64,000 nt of DNA from Rhizopus sp. PT2906 (lineage: Eukaryota; Mucoromycota; Mucoromycetes; Mucorales; Rhizopodaceae): contig JAMYHX010000145.1 in NCBI GenBank assembly GCA_025529335.1, forward strand, positions 1-64,000. The letters run 5' to 3'. This document shows positions 44,719 through 55,592 of the stretch, in pieces; within the stretch, counting starts at the first letter, position 1, and each line of letters begins with the position of its first letter. The translations under genes were made by a program, and so were the position numbers. The notes under the pieces are model-generated. The model was not told the origin of the DNA, searched no databases, and saw only the letters and a list, made by a program, of their open reading frames with translations.

Positions 44719-45180
44719 ATGGACCACCAAGACATTCCTCAACATATTCCTGTGCAAACAGCTGTTGTCCCAGAACAGAAGCCATACCAACAAAAGCACA
44801 TCATTCGCACTCCTTCTACTTCTCCTCCTCCAAAGAGCGAGCGAAGAATTTCTCAGCACAGTTTATCACCTGAAAAATTAGGTGTTGTGGGCTATGTGAA
44901 GGATGTGGCAGGATTTGTTAAAGACGTTGTGCAAGATCGAAAAGAAAAGAAAAATCACAAGGAGACAGGTGAAAAGCTAATAGAAGGACACGAAGAAGAA
45001 AGGAAAACTCCTAGAAGTCCAAGTCCGGAGCCAGCTCAACAACAACAACAACAGCATAAATCTACTCCACTAGCCGAAGCTGTAACTGGCTTATTCCCTA
45101 TTGATCACGGATGCATTCACGCAGATGATCTTCGACAGCAAATGATGCAAGTGAATGAACAGGAACGTAAGCTTTTATAA
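44719..45180 (+). CDS. small hydrophilic protein of unknown function
   Basis: Single frame of 153 residues. It starts after a T-rich promoter, is Pro/Ser/Gln-rich with several SP dipeptides (RTPSTSPPPKSERR, SPEKLG, TPRSPSPEPAQ), has one short amphipathic region (GVVGYVKDVAGFVKDVVQD) and a helical tail. No known domain. The GVVGYVKDVAGFV segment could touch a membrane or a coiled partner, which is speculative. The last codons (CTT TTA TAA) share the palindrome TTATAA with the CENP-S stop on the other strand. A donor-like CGTAAGC just before the stop allows a further exon, so the C-terminus is uncertain. Confidence 0.65.
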   Translation: MDHQDIPQHIPVQTAVVPEQKPYQQKHIIRTPSTSPPPKSERRISQHSLSPEKLGVVGYVKDVAGFVKDVVQDRKEKKNHKETGEKLIEGHEEERKTPRSPSPEPAQQQQQQHKSTPLAEAVTGLFPIDHGCIHADDLRQQMMQVNEQERKLL

Positions 45181-45793
45181 CTTTCTTTGCTTTCGTTTAT
45201 TGGCATCTTCAGCTATTTCTTTTGCTGTCTCGGAGATAACCTCATACTGTTTGCGTATAATAAAGAATTAATAATAAGGCATAACCTTTCTCAATTTCTT
45301 ACCAATGTGTCGTTTCTACGGGCACACAGCTGTCATGTACATAGCATGTTAGGCAATATTTACACCCATCTTTTACTTACCTTGACATCCTCCATTGAAA
45401 TAACTGAACGTCTACCGTGTCTGTGAAAAGTGTTATTAATGTGAATCTGTTTTTTTATCAAAGTAATTATCACCTTGCAAATGCTTCCAAATCCTGACCC
45501 AATAGCTCTAAATAACCTTTAGTATTTTCATTGTCTTGATTTCTTTTACTTTACTTATTTGAGAGGCTAAAACTTCCGTCAATGACAATACAAATTCTGG
45601 TGAAGTTTCCTTTCCGAGTGATCGCGCTAACTTTGAGTTCAGCATCTTTTATATTCTTGCGTCCTCTAAGCGTGTACCTTCTCGATCAGCAATTTCTTTC
45701 ACATTATATAATAACGCAGTTATATATTCCTAAATGAGACTAGTAAGCTTCCTAATTACATCTTGAAATCCCTTTTACGTTATCCTCATCCAT
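45175..45793 (-). CDS. CENPS: CENP-S / MHF1 histone-fold protein
   Basis: Seven small exons (45793-45779, 45729-45678, 45626-45555, 45516-45474, 45420-45381, 45329-45303, 45246-45175) encode 106 residues. The first exon carries only five codons. Landmarks: GKETSPEFVLSLTEVLASQI (helix 1-2 of the histone fold), GQDLEAFARHGRRSVISMED and VKLCARRNDTL, then a Lys-rich tail. This is the CENP-S pattern 'DLE-FARHA-R--I---DVKL-ARRN'. The protein pairs with CENP-X at kinetochores and in Fanconi-type DNA repair. One intron is about 38 nt. No exon is long enough to show as a conventional open frame, so the gene is easily missed. Confidence 0.85.
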
Positions 45794-45971
45794 TGCAAAT
45801 TCAACAAAAGAAAACGATTGTTATTATTTTTTTGGTGGTAAAAAAAAAAAGTGACTCTGTTTTCATGCGAAGTGTGTGTGCGCGGGGAAAAAATAAGCAA
45901 CAAAAACCGCCTGATCTCTCTCTCTTTCCCCTTCTTTGTTTATTTACTTTTATTTTTTCCTTTCTAAAAAG
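45794..45971. promoter_or_regulatory. short divergent promoter between CENP-S and GID4
   Basis: Only 178 bp separate the two start codons. The GID4 side is T-rich with CTCTCTC. Shared control is inferred from spacing only. Confidence 0.5.
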
Positions 45972-46851
45972 ATGCCTATTCCCTCTATTACAGTTTGCGA
46001 GTCAGTAAAGAAGCACAGCAAGCTTATACTTATTGAACCTAAACCGAGCGTTCAAAAGCAAGTATTCTCGGATATATCCAATAAGCGATACTACAAACCC
46101 AATCGCCTTACTGGGCTTTACACTGGAAGCCGGTTTAAAGGATATCAAAAATGTGGAACAAACAGTTATGAGGTGGTTGTAGAAATTCAGGTACCTCTCA
46201 TGAAAACATAGTTACTGTCATGTGTGAGGACTGACCCGAGTATGAACAGGATGTTAATATACGAGAAAGTACGCTGAGTGGCTATCTAAGTATCAAGGGC
46301 TTAACTGTCGAATATCCGGAATTAACGGTAAGGATGGGAGGCAATTGTTGCCATAGTGTCTCTGAAAATGGTTGCTTAACAACATTATAGACATTCTTTG
46401 AAGCCGAAATTATTGGACCCAAGTATTCGTTTCATACTCGAAAATGGCAAGCAGATCAAAAGAGTGATGCGGCGCACTGGGTAAGAAAAAAAAAAAAGAA
46501 GCTATGTTCGATTCATGCGAGCTAAAAAAAAACAAAAACAAAAACAAATAATAGAGACGATTTCCTTCTTTTGAGCCATTTGTTGATAAATTTAACGAGG
46601 ATAAATTTGTATATGATGAAAAGGACGGTGATTTTGTATACATGAGATGGAAAGAGAAGTTTCTTGTTCCTGATCATCATGTGAACGCCATTCATGGCGC
46701 AAGCTTTGCTGGCTTTTACTATATTTGTTATCAGCGGTCACTTAATCAAATCAGGGGATTTTATTTCTTTCGCCAACATAAAGACTGGTATCAAGAATTA
46801 ATATTGGACCATGTACCTGATAGAGGCTTTGGACACTTTGAATTTCGTTGA
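45972..46851 (+). CDS. GID4: Gid4/Vid24-like substrate receptor of the GID/CTLH ligase
   Basis: Four exons (45972-46190, 46250-46327, 46391-46480, 46555-46851) encode 227 residues. The beta-barrel family features are clear: LYTGSRFKGYQKCGTNSYEV, LSGYLSIKGLTVEYPELTTF, AEIIGPKYSFHTRKWQA and the C-terminal IHGASFAGFYYICYQ with FYFFRQHKDWYQELILDHV. Gid4 recognises Pro/N-degrons on gluconeogenic enzymes and brings them to the GID E3 ligase. The family's usual Ser-rich N-terminus is short here. Introns are canonical and each exon is a multiple of three. Confidence 0.93.
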
Positions 46852-47538
46852 TACCTTCTTGTATATACATATTCTCTCTTTCTCTCACTTTATTGTACAG
46901 AAAAAGACAAATACACATATTATTTATGCATACCAAAGATTTATTTGATGTTGTGCCTTTCTCAAAAATAAATATCCTCCTTTTATGGTTAAATCATTTC
47001 ATTTAACTTTCTCTTTGATGATTCCATTTATTCTTTTTCCTTTTTACCCTAGATCTCAGAGGTCTTTTTATTAGCATGAAGTTTCCAACGGATCGATCTC
47101 GTCTGAGGAGGGTCTTTATTATTGCGCTCACTCAGATTATTCAATAAATAAATGCTTATGTTTAAACAATGCGTTTGACGATTCCAAGTGTTATTTTCTG
47201 GCATGTTAATTAATGAACATTTGGATAACTATTAGATATTTAGAGTGACCATAGCAATTAATTAAATAGCCAGTTCAAGCAAATATCGAGAACCTTGGTA
47301 CCATTTTCTGAAGCTGTAGCAAATAGTTTGCTTCTATTGCTTCCTTGTTATTGAATAAATGGTTACAATATATAAACAGGATTATTACGTGACCAATGAG
47401 AATTAAGTATAGTACGTTATATGACAATAACTAGAAGACTAATGAATAAAAAAATAATGTATTGCTCATTTTATATTTACCGAGGCGTTAAGAGATGCAC
47501 TGCCGTTATGAACAGCGCATTAAATCCAGGAAGCACCG
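46852..47538. other. intergenic AT-rich DNA
   Basis: 687 bp between GID4 and the Fanzor fragment. No gene recognised. Confidence 0.55.
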
Positions 47539-48136
47539 TTAATCTTTTGAAGGTCTTTTGAAGGAAGGAGGACTTTCATTGTCGTGTTTTGATTTGTAAA
47601 CAAAGATACCATTTATATTTAATGCACTATTCACATCGCGATTCCGAACCGTACCACAAGATTCACACTTCAGGACAGAGTGTACTCTTCGCTTTGATCC
47701 AGTAATTGAGATGTTATTTAATTGTTTGGATTTGCACTTGTTACATATCTGACTCGTTAAGTAGTCATCAACCGAAACAAATTCGGTCCCCCCGTTGGAT
47801 GGTTTGCATTTTCGTTTGATTTCTTCAGTAATACGTCTAGTAGGCGCAGCTCGTTTTCCTTTCATATTCAATAAAAGAACCATTTTCAAACTTAATAATC
47901 CGCTTCTGCTGAAAGGAGGAAGGAAGGTCAGCAGGAGGTAATGATACAGGTTTGCTTTTCTTTGGGTTTTGGTTTTTAGCGTTAACTGTACTTGTTTTGC
48001 CATAATTTTTGCTGTTGTCAAAGAGTCTTTTAACAATTTCTTGAATTACTTTTTGCTTGTTGATATACGCTTTGAACATTAATTGAATAAATTGTTTGCG
48101 TTTGTGCAAACAAAGAAGGGAACCCGCAATCGACAG
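47539..48136 (-). mobile_element. Fanzor-type C-terminal fragment
   Basis: Minus-strand reading begins LHKRKQFIQLMFKAYINKQK (about 48105), runs through QQKRIIKFENGSFIEYERK, and after a one-base frame change near 47860 continues as KRAAPTRRITEEIKRKC, VSVDDYLTSQICNKCKSK, LKCESCGTVRNRDVNSALNI and a stop at 47539. The zinc ribbon (CxxC...CxxC) and RuvC-III RDVNSALNI are diagnostic of TnpB/Fanzor proteins. The N-terminal half and RuvC-I are absent, and the frame change breaks the rest. This copy differs clearly from the one at 24-26 kb. Confidence 0.8.
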
Positions 48137-48549
48137 CTAATTGACCCTTAATATATGCCATATCGACTATATATCTTGCATACCTTTCCCTTTATTGCGC
48201 TTTGCCTTTGGAGGTGGAGGGTCGTCGTCTTTCTTTCGCTTCATGTTGAAGTAAAGAAAAAAGGGAAAAGGAAAGGTGGCTGCGGAAAGCCTTGTTATGT
48301 TAAATTAACGGTCGACAACATTGTTTTTATATTTTCTTTAATAATAAAATGGCTCTCGATTAAAAAAGCACTCCACTTTTGACACACTGCACTTCTTATT
48401 GCGATCTCCAACGTAGTTATCTTTATAAAGGTGATGGAATAAGGATACTAAAATGACACATGATGATCATGAATCATCATCTAAACACCAGGAACAGTAA
48501 TTGAAGAAGTAACAGTGAAGAGAGAAACGAAGAGACACAAACCCCAACG
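48137..48549. other. intergenic between two mobile-element fragments
   Basis: About 410 bp. A 20-codon Lys/Pro-rich exon-like stretch (48244-48184 minus) has a good donor but no downstream exon that keeps frame. Confidence 0.45.
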
Positions 48550-49698
48550 TCACCCACATGTTCCATGAGGAAATATCAGTACGCAATTCGTACACGTGTA
48601 TGCAACATGTGTCTGGCTGAAAAGTTGAAAGTACTGCTCAAAATCATGCCCTTGACGGAGACTATCATTTCTACTACTTCTTCTCAAAATGAGAACGATA
48701 TCACGGAAGTTTCTGTCATTATACGCGATTTGGATAACAGCGACAACTTCCTCCATTGTTGGTAAATCCTGGGCACGTATGTCCTCTCCTTCAATCAAAC
48801 GCATTCTCATCGATAGACGTATAGGGTGACCCGCTTTTGGTAGAGCCATTACTGGTAGCTCTATCTTCGCTGCTGATGCTGGAACTCTCATGGTTAGCCA
48901 ATATCCTATATACATGACGGTAAATGCGTGCGAAGAGATTGCATTGAGAAAGCAGAGTTGAAGGACTTCTATAATCTCATTGTCCAAGCTTTCACTCCTT
49001 TCTGATAGTCTCTATGCATCATATGAAGGATCATATATGTACAATTGAGCATATAAAGGTGTGTTACCCTCAACTGAGAGTAGAGGCAGTTGAAAGTGGC
49101 AAAGAAAATCATGGATTTGGAATGCGTTAAGCCCATCTCTGCTATTGTTAGCATTACGCTCCTCAGCTGAGACAATGTCACATCCCAAAGAAGTAAAAGC
49201 AAAGCCAGCGTTGTATTGGCGAAGATTGTTCTTGAAGTGGCGGCCTTGGGTATCCGTACGTTCGAGCAAGTCCTTCAAGTATTCAGGTGGATCAGGCAAG
49301 AGCTGCAGCTGGACTGATCCCTGCTTGCAGCAAGACTCCCAGGTTGAATTGCTCAAAGATGATGTTTCTTGTTTTTCATCGATCCAGTGCAAGGCGTGGC
49401 AATGAGGGCATTCTTTGTCCATGCGTCCAAGGTCCAAAGGACGAAGGCGAGAAAGCTGCGGGATATAAGCAGCAGGAATGGTTTGAGAAGGTTCTACTCT
49501 AGGTCTTCCCCTGCGTCTCACTTGGCTGCCCTCCTGCTCTTCTTGTTCAGCTCGACGTCTGCGGCGAGATGCTGCTACTCGTTCTCTGCATGCTTGGCAG
49601 GTACGATGGCGTGAATCAACGGGTAAAGGTGTAAGGCAGGAAGAGCAGCTGGTTGTACTTTGGTTGTTGTTGTTTTCCATTATTCTAATAAGCGTCAA
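48550..49698 (-). mobile_element. Helitron N-terminal (Rep-domain side) fragment
   Basis: The reading starts at 49698 with a Cys-rich head (CSSCLTPLPVDSRHRTCQAC), then RPLDLGRMDKECPHCHALHW, LPDPPEYLKDLLERTDTQGR, HFKNNLRQYNAGFAFTSLGC, PLYAQLYIYDPSYDA, then in the same frame after one TAG (49012-49014) LDNEIIEVLQLCFLNAISSH and ... ending HVAYTCTNCVLIFPHGTCG. These are the Helitron-like N-terminal region (with TH..Y..L.FP.G before the Rep core). The Rep catalytic part and helicase are missing. The TAG fits one C-to-T change of CAG. Confidence 0.8.
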
Positions 49699-50118
49699 AA
49701 TGGGAACATAATGTTAATGAATAGGAACTATATGAATAGGCCTTTTATTCTCTTTTTTTCAAGGCATGTCCATACCTGATTCTTTTCAAAAGGGGTTTTA
49801 TTGTAAAAAAAAAAAAAAAATATCAGGAGAGAGGGAAAGAAAAAAGGGGAAAGTAAACTCATGTAATTATGGTCTGAGGCTCGGCTCGTAGTGTTATGTT
49901 ATTAGAGTGATAGTGATATATATGACAATAATAACATGCATTATAGTCGGACTTTTTTGTATTGTTCATTAGAGAGTAGAGACTTATAGTAATCTAATAC
50001 GACTAAATATTTAAAGGGTACATACAACATAACATATAGATTTGAGAAAGAGTGGACGATGTTTATTTTTGGCAAAAGCGGCAATATATACCATTCAAAT
50101 AAATTAATAAAAAATAAA
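49699..50118. other. intergenic between Helitron fragment and protease gene
   Basis: 420 bp with an A17 run at about 49806-49822. Carries the 3' flank of the downstream protease gene. No gene recognised. Confidence 0.5.
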
Positions 50119-51348
50119 TTATTCAGCGACAGGAGCGATTTGGACTTCAGGAACGCCTTGGTTGAAGACAACATAGTTGTTCTTCAAGAAAGTATCACCA
50201 ATGATAGCAAAGTCAAAGTCACCATAACCGAAACCGGCAATACATTGACCTTGGTATTCTTCAAAGACAAGGGAATCAGGAGAGACTTGGAAAGAGGCAC
50301 CATTGATGCTAAAGACAAGAGGCTTGAATCTGGAAGTGTCACAAGAAATGGTGTAAGTACCATCACCATTGTCATAGGCACCATAAGCACGAGCAACGCT
50401 AGCAGCAATGCTGTTGGGGAGGATCAAGAGAGTGGTTCCGGTATCGAGGATACCATCGAAGGAGCTAGCAACAGTGCTGGTGCCAACCGTAGCACGGTCG
50501 ACAGTGATACCCCACCAGCCACGAGAGTTGTCAATAGGAACGGTGGTCAAGGAACCCTTGAACTTGGTGGAGTCATAGCCACCAAAGATGTATTCACCAC
50601 CACCACCATTCTTGGCCTTGCCGAGGTAGACACCAAAGATGGGACGACTGATGAGACCTTGGCTGATCAAGTTGTCCATAGGAGTCTTGACACCACGAAC
50701 AGTAGTTATCGTGTCGAAACCGAGACCCAAAAGACCGTCATTGGGACCACTGGCGAAGCTGGCGGCTTCGCGCTTGGCTAATTCAATAGTTTGACCCTTG
50801 ATGAGGAGACCGCCCAAGTTGACATTGTCCTTGGCCAAGATACCGCTAGCAGAGGAGCCATCACCATAAGAGATGGACCAGGTGCGACCGTCAGCTTGGT
50901 AAGTGCTAGATTGATTGGGATCATACTTGGTTTGACGAGAACCACAGTTGGTACATAAAGTAGAAGCTATCATAATATGAGTACACAACTCCTTCATCCC
51001 CCTCTATATCTTACCAATCCATAAATCAGAGGAACCGGTATCAAAGTCAAGGTTGAACTTTTTACCAGGAGTACCAATAGTGACCTGACCATAGTACTCG
51101 ATATCGTTTCCGTAATCAGTCATTGGGACAGTACCAACACCAGCATCAGGGACAATACCACCAGTAGAAGTATTAATCTTGTGCTTGTTGTACTTGGCAA
51201 TAGCCTTTTGAATGGCGTTCTTAGCACTAGGCTTGTAGTTGGGATTCTTTGCTAAAGGAATGCTGATTTTCTTTTCTCCAGGGGCAGCGTCAACTGCGAC
51301 AGCCAGTGCAGCAATTGCGATACAAGAAGAGATGAGAGTAAATTTCAT
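50119..51348 (-). CDS. rhizopuspepsin-type secreted aspartic protease
   Basis: Two exons (51348-51015 and 50966-50119) encode 393 residues. A signal peptide (MKFTLISSCIAIAALAVAVD) and a Lys-rich propeptide precede the mature enzyme. Both catalytic Asp motifs are present: LDFDTGSSDLWI and GILDTGTTLLILP. YGDGSSASGILAKDNV carries the flap Tyr. Cys pairs in CTNCGS and near the C-terminus are as in rhizopuspepsin, and the mature part looks nearly identical to the R. chinensis enzyme as I remember it. It is a secreted acid endopeptidase. The intron falls at W-I-A after DLW, the same place as in the paralogue at 62.3 kb. Confidence 0.97.
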
Positions 51349-51718
51349 TATTGAAAAGAAGGGAAAGAGTTGTGAGGATAATGAAAAAAAATTCGCTGAA
51401 ATGAATGCCCCCTTTTATATAGAATTGGTTTGCTTGCAAACCTTTTGGATTAAGATGACACAATTCATATCAAAGAGGTTAATTTCTTTATTTGATACAT
51501 TTTGTCTGTTTATGGGATCTGTTATACAATAATATAATGTTGCATTAAAAATGAAATCCTTAAGACCGCAGGTTGTAATCTAGTGTAAGGTTACAGATAA
51601 TATTAACAGATCGCGAGTAACTCTTGCGGGAAAAGATGGGTCATGCGGCAAAATGAAACCCAGGGTTTGTTTTATTTGTGTGATGGTTATACAAAATAAT
51701 GAAATTATGTGTTTGCAA
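51349..51718. other. intergenic between protease and REI1
   Basis: 370 bp; promoter of the minus-strand protease gene and 3' flank of REI1. No gene recognised. Confidence 0.5.
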
Positions 51719-53058
51719 TTACAGGATTTGGACTCTAAAGTATTTTTGTAATTTGTTTGCGTTGATACCAACACGCGTGGTATATTCATGCTGACGACGA
51801 AGGTCCTTGAATGCCTCAGATGTACGAAGTCCTTGTCGGTTGCGAGAATCTGTCAAAAGTAATGGCTGCTTGCTATTATTACGACGCATAGACTCGAATG
51901 CAGGTGAATCTGAGTATTGTCCAATGAGCTTATTGATCAGTACAGAATCTCGTGTCTAAAAAAATCCAAATTAGTGTTTTTTTGCTTCAAAAGGGAAATA
52001 AAGGTCTCTTTTTACCTCTTCTGGCTTCAATTTCTGATCATAGTAACGCTTCAAGTGACGATGGCCAACAACACTGCCATTGGGTAAAACGAGCGACATC
52101 TCGTCATCAGCCAAGGTAAGGCCTTGTGCCAATTGAGTCAATTCTGCATCGACATCCACCTCTTCGCCATCTTCAGGCTGTGGGTAAGAGGATGAAAAGT
52201 CATAGAAATCAACCAATTCAGCTGCATCGTCGTCATCTTCATAAGCAATCTTGCAATGGCCCTTATCAATCTGTTTCTCTCGTATAAGCGATACGTTACA
52301 CTACATTATTTCTTGTTGAACTTACCATATGCTTGCGAACTGCTTCTACAGATCTCATACCTCTTCCTTTGCCATTACAGAATATACACACATTACCAAC
52401 CGTGATCTTTTCACCCAAATAGCGAATGAGTCCTCTCAGGTCAACCAAGTATTCGATATCAGGAATAAATAAGCTGTGAACAGATGTCATATGCGACATG
52501 TTGTCTTCAAAAGTAGCTGCTTTGTGTGTACAAAATAAACAATCGGTTTCTTCCAGACGAGGTGCAGACTTGATCTTTTCATCAATAATGGCCATCATCT
52601 CTTCTTCTGTCGTCTCTTCCGTCACACGCATATCAATTATCTTTGACTGTTTAGGCTGGTCATTCGATTTTTTCGGCAGTGCCGAAGCCTGCTTGGCCAC
52701 ATTATCTCTGTGTTTCTTGGATTGCATATGGTTATCATATTGGTTGGTGGAACCAAAGCTCTTTCGGCAGCTAGTGCAATAATTGTTCCTTGTCTCAATA
52801 GCCATCTTTTCTTCCGCTTCCTTAGCTTCACGAGCTATAATTCATTGTGTTATATTTTTTTCTTTCTTTTTTCTTTGTCCAATACATACCTTCAGCCTTT
52901 TCGTTGAATTGACTGAATGTGACAGGAGGAAGATTGACAACTTTTCTCTTCAAATTATATCTATGCCAATCTGTTTTATAATGAGCACGCTGACTCTCTG
53001 GTGATTGAAATGCCACTTGACAGGAAATGCAAGTAAAGATATGGGGTTGCTCTGACAT
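51719..53058 (-). CDS. REI1: Rei1-like C2H2 factor for 60S ribosome maturation
   Basis: Four exons (53058-52890, 52834-52326, 52270-52016, 51955-51719) encode 389 residues. Four zinc-finger units appear in order: FTCISCQVAFQSPESQRAHY, NYCTSCRKSFGSTNQYDNHM, DCLFCTHKAATFEDNMSHM and VCIFCNGKGRGMRSVEAVRK, followed by the family segment GHCKIAYEDDDDAAELVDFY and the C-terminal LRTSEAFKDLRRQHEYTTRV, which in yeast inserts into the peptide exit tunnel. Rei1 acts in the cytoplasm to release Arx1 and finish 60S subunits. The stop lies 370 bp from the protease start. Confidence 0.95.
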
Positions 53059-53195
53059 GATTTATTGTTTTAAAATGAGAATGTTTAGCTAGAAAGAGAA
53101 AATATAAAAATTTCAAAAAATGCCCAAAGCAGGACAAAATAAGCAAAATGGTCACAGTAAGCCACAGCTGCAACAGTAGCAGAAGAAACAAAAAC

Positions 53196-53747
53196 TCATG
53201 AAAAGAGCGCTTTAGGCACATAACAGCGAATAACAGGACCTACCAAGGATAACCACGATTGGACGTAATCCTTGACCTCTGGTGAGATAATTGTCATCAA
53301 TTTGGCTGTTTCGCAGGGATGAATGTACCAAAAGGGGGTATTGATTAGCGGATGATCTGCTTGAGAGATACAAGGAACATAGACGTGTTGTTTTAATTGT
53401 TGGTGATAATCAAAGGGTACGATGTGCTCGTATATGTCATCCAAAGAGAGAGGAGAACCATCTGATGGAGGAATGAACGCATTAATGATAATTCATGCAT
53501 ATTCTCTGATAGTACCATGATAATAGGAAGGTTTAAAATAAAGAACGGGTACTTGATAACTCGTTGAATATAAGATGTGGTATTCTATGTGTATATAAAG
53601 GTTGTTCTTTGCTTGCAGGAAGCAGGCTTTCTTTAAATAAACATGATTCATAACATGTATCAAATTCCATTCATTGTTATTAATATTATTATTATTATCG
53701 TAAAAGTTCAATAAACTGGTTCTAAATCCATCTTGGGTCAGTGACAT
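53196..53747 (-). CDS. ATG10: Atg10-like autophagy E2 enzyme
   Basis: Two exons (53747-53516 and 53461-53196) encode 165 residues. The family core is recognisable in exon 2: DHPLINTPFWYIHPCETAKL with the active-site Cys in HPCET, then WLSLVGPVIRCYVPKALFS. Exon 1 holds NLYIHIEYHILYSTSYQVPV and LYFKPSY, typical of Atg3/Atg10 E2-like folds (VPVLYF). Atg10 attaches Atg12 to Atg5 during autophagosome formation. The N-terminal part is short and Asn-rich. The gene ends only 137 bp before the REI1 start. Confidence 0.82.
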
Positions 53748-53771
53748 GTATTTACAAGAAGAAAGGAGGAG

Positions 53772-53805
<34 letters not shown>

Positions 53806-53819
53806 TAGAGAGATGTAGT

Positions 53820-54504
53820 TTACGGAGTTACAATTGTTTGATTCAAAGCCAACTCGATATCCATCAGCCATGAGCTTAACCAAGCCCTCAGAGCCAATGC
53901 TTCATTCGCTTCGTGGTGTTGCTTTAATCTGAATAACCTACTACTTAGAGTGTAGATAATTCTGTCCAAGACACTTAAATCAGTAGCATATAGTTGGTGA
54001 ATAATATCATATGCTAAATCTTTTGTATTGATCCGTTCTATTAAGGCAGCATTGATGTCTTGTTTTGTTTGCAGTAAAGGGTAGATAGCAGCAATTAAAT
54101 CAGCCTTCATTTTGATTAATTCGTTCTCAATAATTTGAATAAATTCAAATAATGATGTTTGACAGTACTCTACTCTAAAGTGTTAGAAGCATGTTACAAC
54201 AAAACATCGACCGATGAGAGAGAGTGTGTGTGTTACCTTTGCCAAGCGATTGTAATTCATGGATTGTCAAAAATGTCTCTGGTACATTTTCTAACAGGTC
54301 ATCTAGAGTCTTATCGATCACTCTGCTTACAATTTGGACATAATGTTTCTCTAATTGGTCAATGACAGGATAGGATTGGTCATTTGTTGATATGTGTTGT
54401 TGTATGTTTGATTGGAATGATGTTTGTTGTATGGGGATAGTATAAATAGTCGAGATAAAGGATATTAAGCAAGCGAGGTATATCAATGCACAATTTGGCT
54501 TCAT
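53820..54504 (-). CDS. secreted helical protein of unknown function
   Basis: Two exons (54504-54237 and 54172-53820) encode 206 residues. MKPNCALIYLACLISFISTI is a signal peptide, so the start at 54504 was preferred to an upstream Met in frame at 54681. The rest is hydrophilic and predicted helical (DQLEKHYVQIVSRVIDKTLD, IQIIENELIKMKADLIAAIY, DRIIYTLSSRLFRLKQHHE). The junction needs the acceptor TTTAGAG, which restores frame as V-E-Y. No catalytic motif or known domain is seen; function unknown. The next gene, ATG10, is in the same direction 73 bp away. Confidence 0.65.
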
Positions 54505-55592
54505 GATGTGGGAAAGGGAAAGAGGAACAAGAGAAAGAAGGTAGATTACTTGGCTTAAAAAGGTCTTTATCATGTAGCTGAATTTCAAAACCGAATACGA
54601 AACACCATTGACCTGTTTATATTCTACATTACAGAAACATATGCAGCTATCAGCAGATGATATGTTGTTTATGATCATCATAGATTGAATAACGAACCTA
54701 CCCTTTTGAATTTACTTCAATTTTATGATAGCTCGACATAATTAATTGTTCAAAAAAGGAAAAAAAGAAGAGAGGTTTTCTTTGCTACATAGAATACGGA
54801 GATTGTTCCTTTACGTTCATTAAAGAGTGTAACATAGCATTTTTTATAAATAAACAATTGACTTTATACATCAATCCCTTTTTGAACAGCAAAGTATAGC
54901 ATAAGTTTATTGTATAAATTATTACGACATTCGTCATCTCTTTCATCATACGACTAGAACAAGCCGAGGCATCCTTCGATAGCTGGCGGACTGATTTGAC
55001 TGTAACACAAATGAGCTCTTGCCTGGTAGGGTTAAAAGGGGCGTGTTCATTAAACTTTAATAACATTCCATTGCTATTATTTTTCATCAAGAACCAACAA
55101 GCAAGCTTGACTATAGCTGTTGTTCCGGGGGAAGAAAATAGTTTGATTTATATAATTCGTAAGCCGCATAATCAACGTTGTTGAGTAACATTACACAAAC
55201 TGATACTATGGAGTTAAACTACAGTCTCCCTAACACTGATACGAGTTTAAGGAGACATATGGAAAAGAAATATGCAGAGCCGTTTACTACATGCGATATT
55301 CAAAACCAGCTATAGAGAATTGAACACACGACCATTTTAACAAACAAACCCTCTTCTCTTTTGTTTATAATCAATCCAGGGTCCCCTTTCCAAAATCTAT
55401 TTTTGATCTTTACTTTTTCTGTACAAATCACGTTTAAATTTAGTGAAATGGAATTTCTTTTTTTATACATATTCACATTAAATATGTATTTCCCTTGGGT
55501 TTGTTTCGTAAGTCTAACTACATACATTTACCTGCATGTGAGATGTAGATCAAAGGTAAACAGATTCATTATATATATATATTTAGTCATAT
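54505..55592. other. intergenic, weak frames only
   Basis: 1.09 kb. A minus-strand frame at 54785-55090 reads NPTRQELICVTVKSVRQLSK and SSRMMKEMTNVVII, which is somewhat protein-like, but it lacks a recognisable domain or splice partner. It may be a relic. Nothing else is supported. Confidence 0.45.

Noticed and set aside
48184..48244. Lys/Pro-rich exon-like stretch (MKRKKDDDPPPPKAKRNKGK) with a good donor
   Set aside because: No downstream acceptor gives an in-frame exon; it could belong to a lost gene but is not supported.
50059..50781. 240-codon plus-strand frame over the protease gene
   Set aside because: Antisense shadow of the aspartic protease.
54785..55090. 101-codon minus-strand frame
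   Set aside because: Somewhat protein-like in the first half but without domain or splice context; left as a possible relic.
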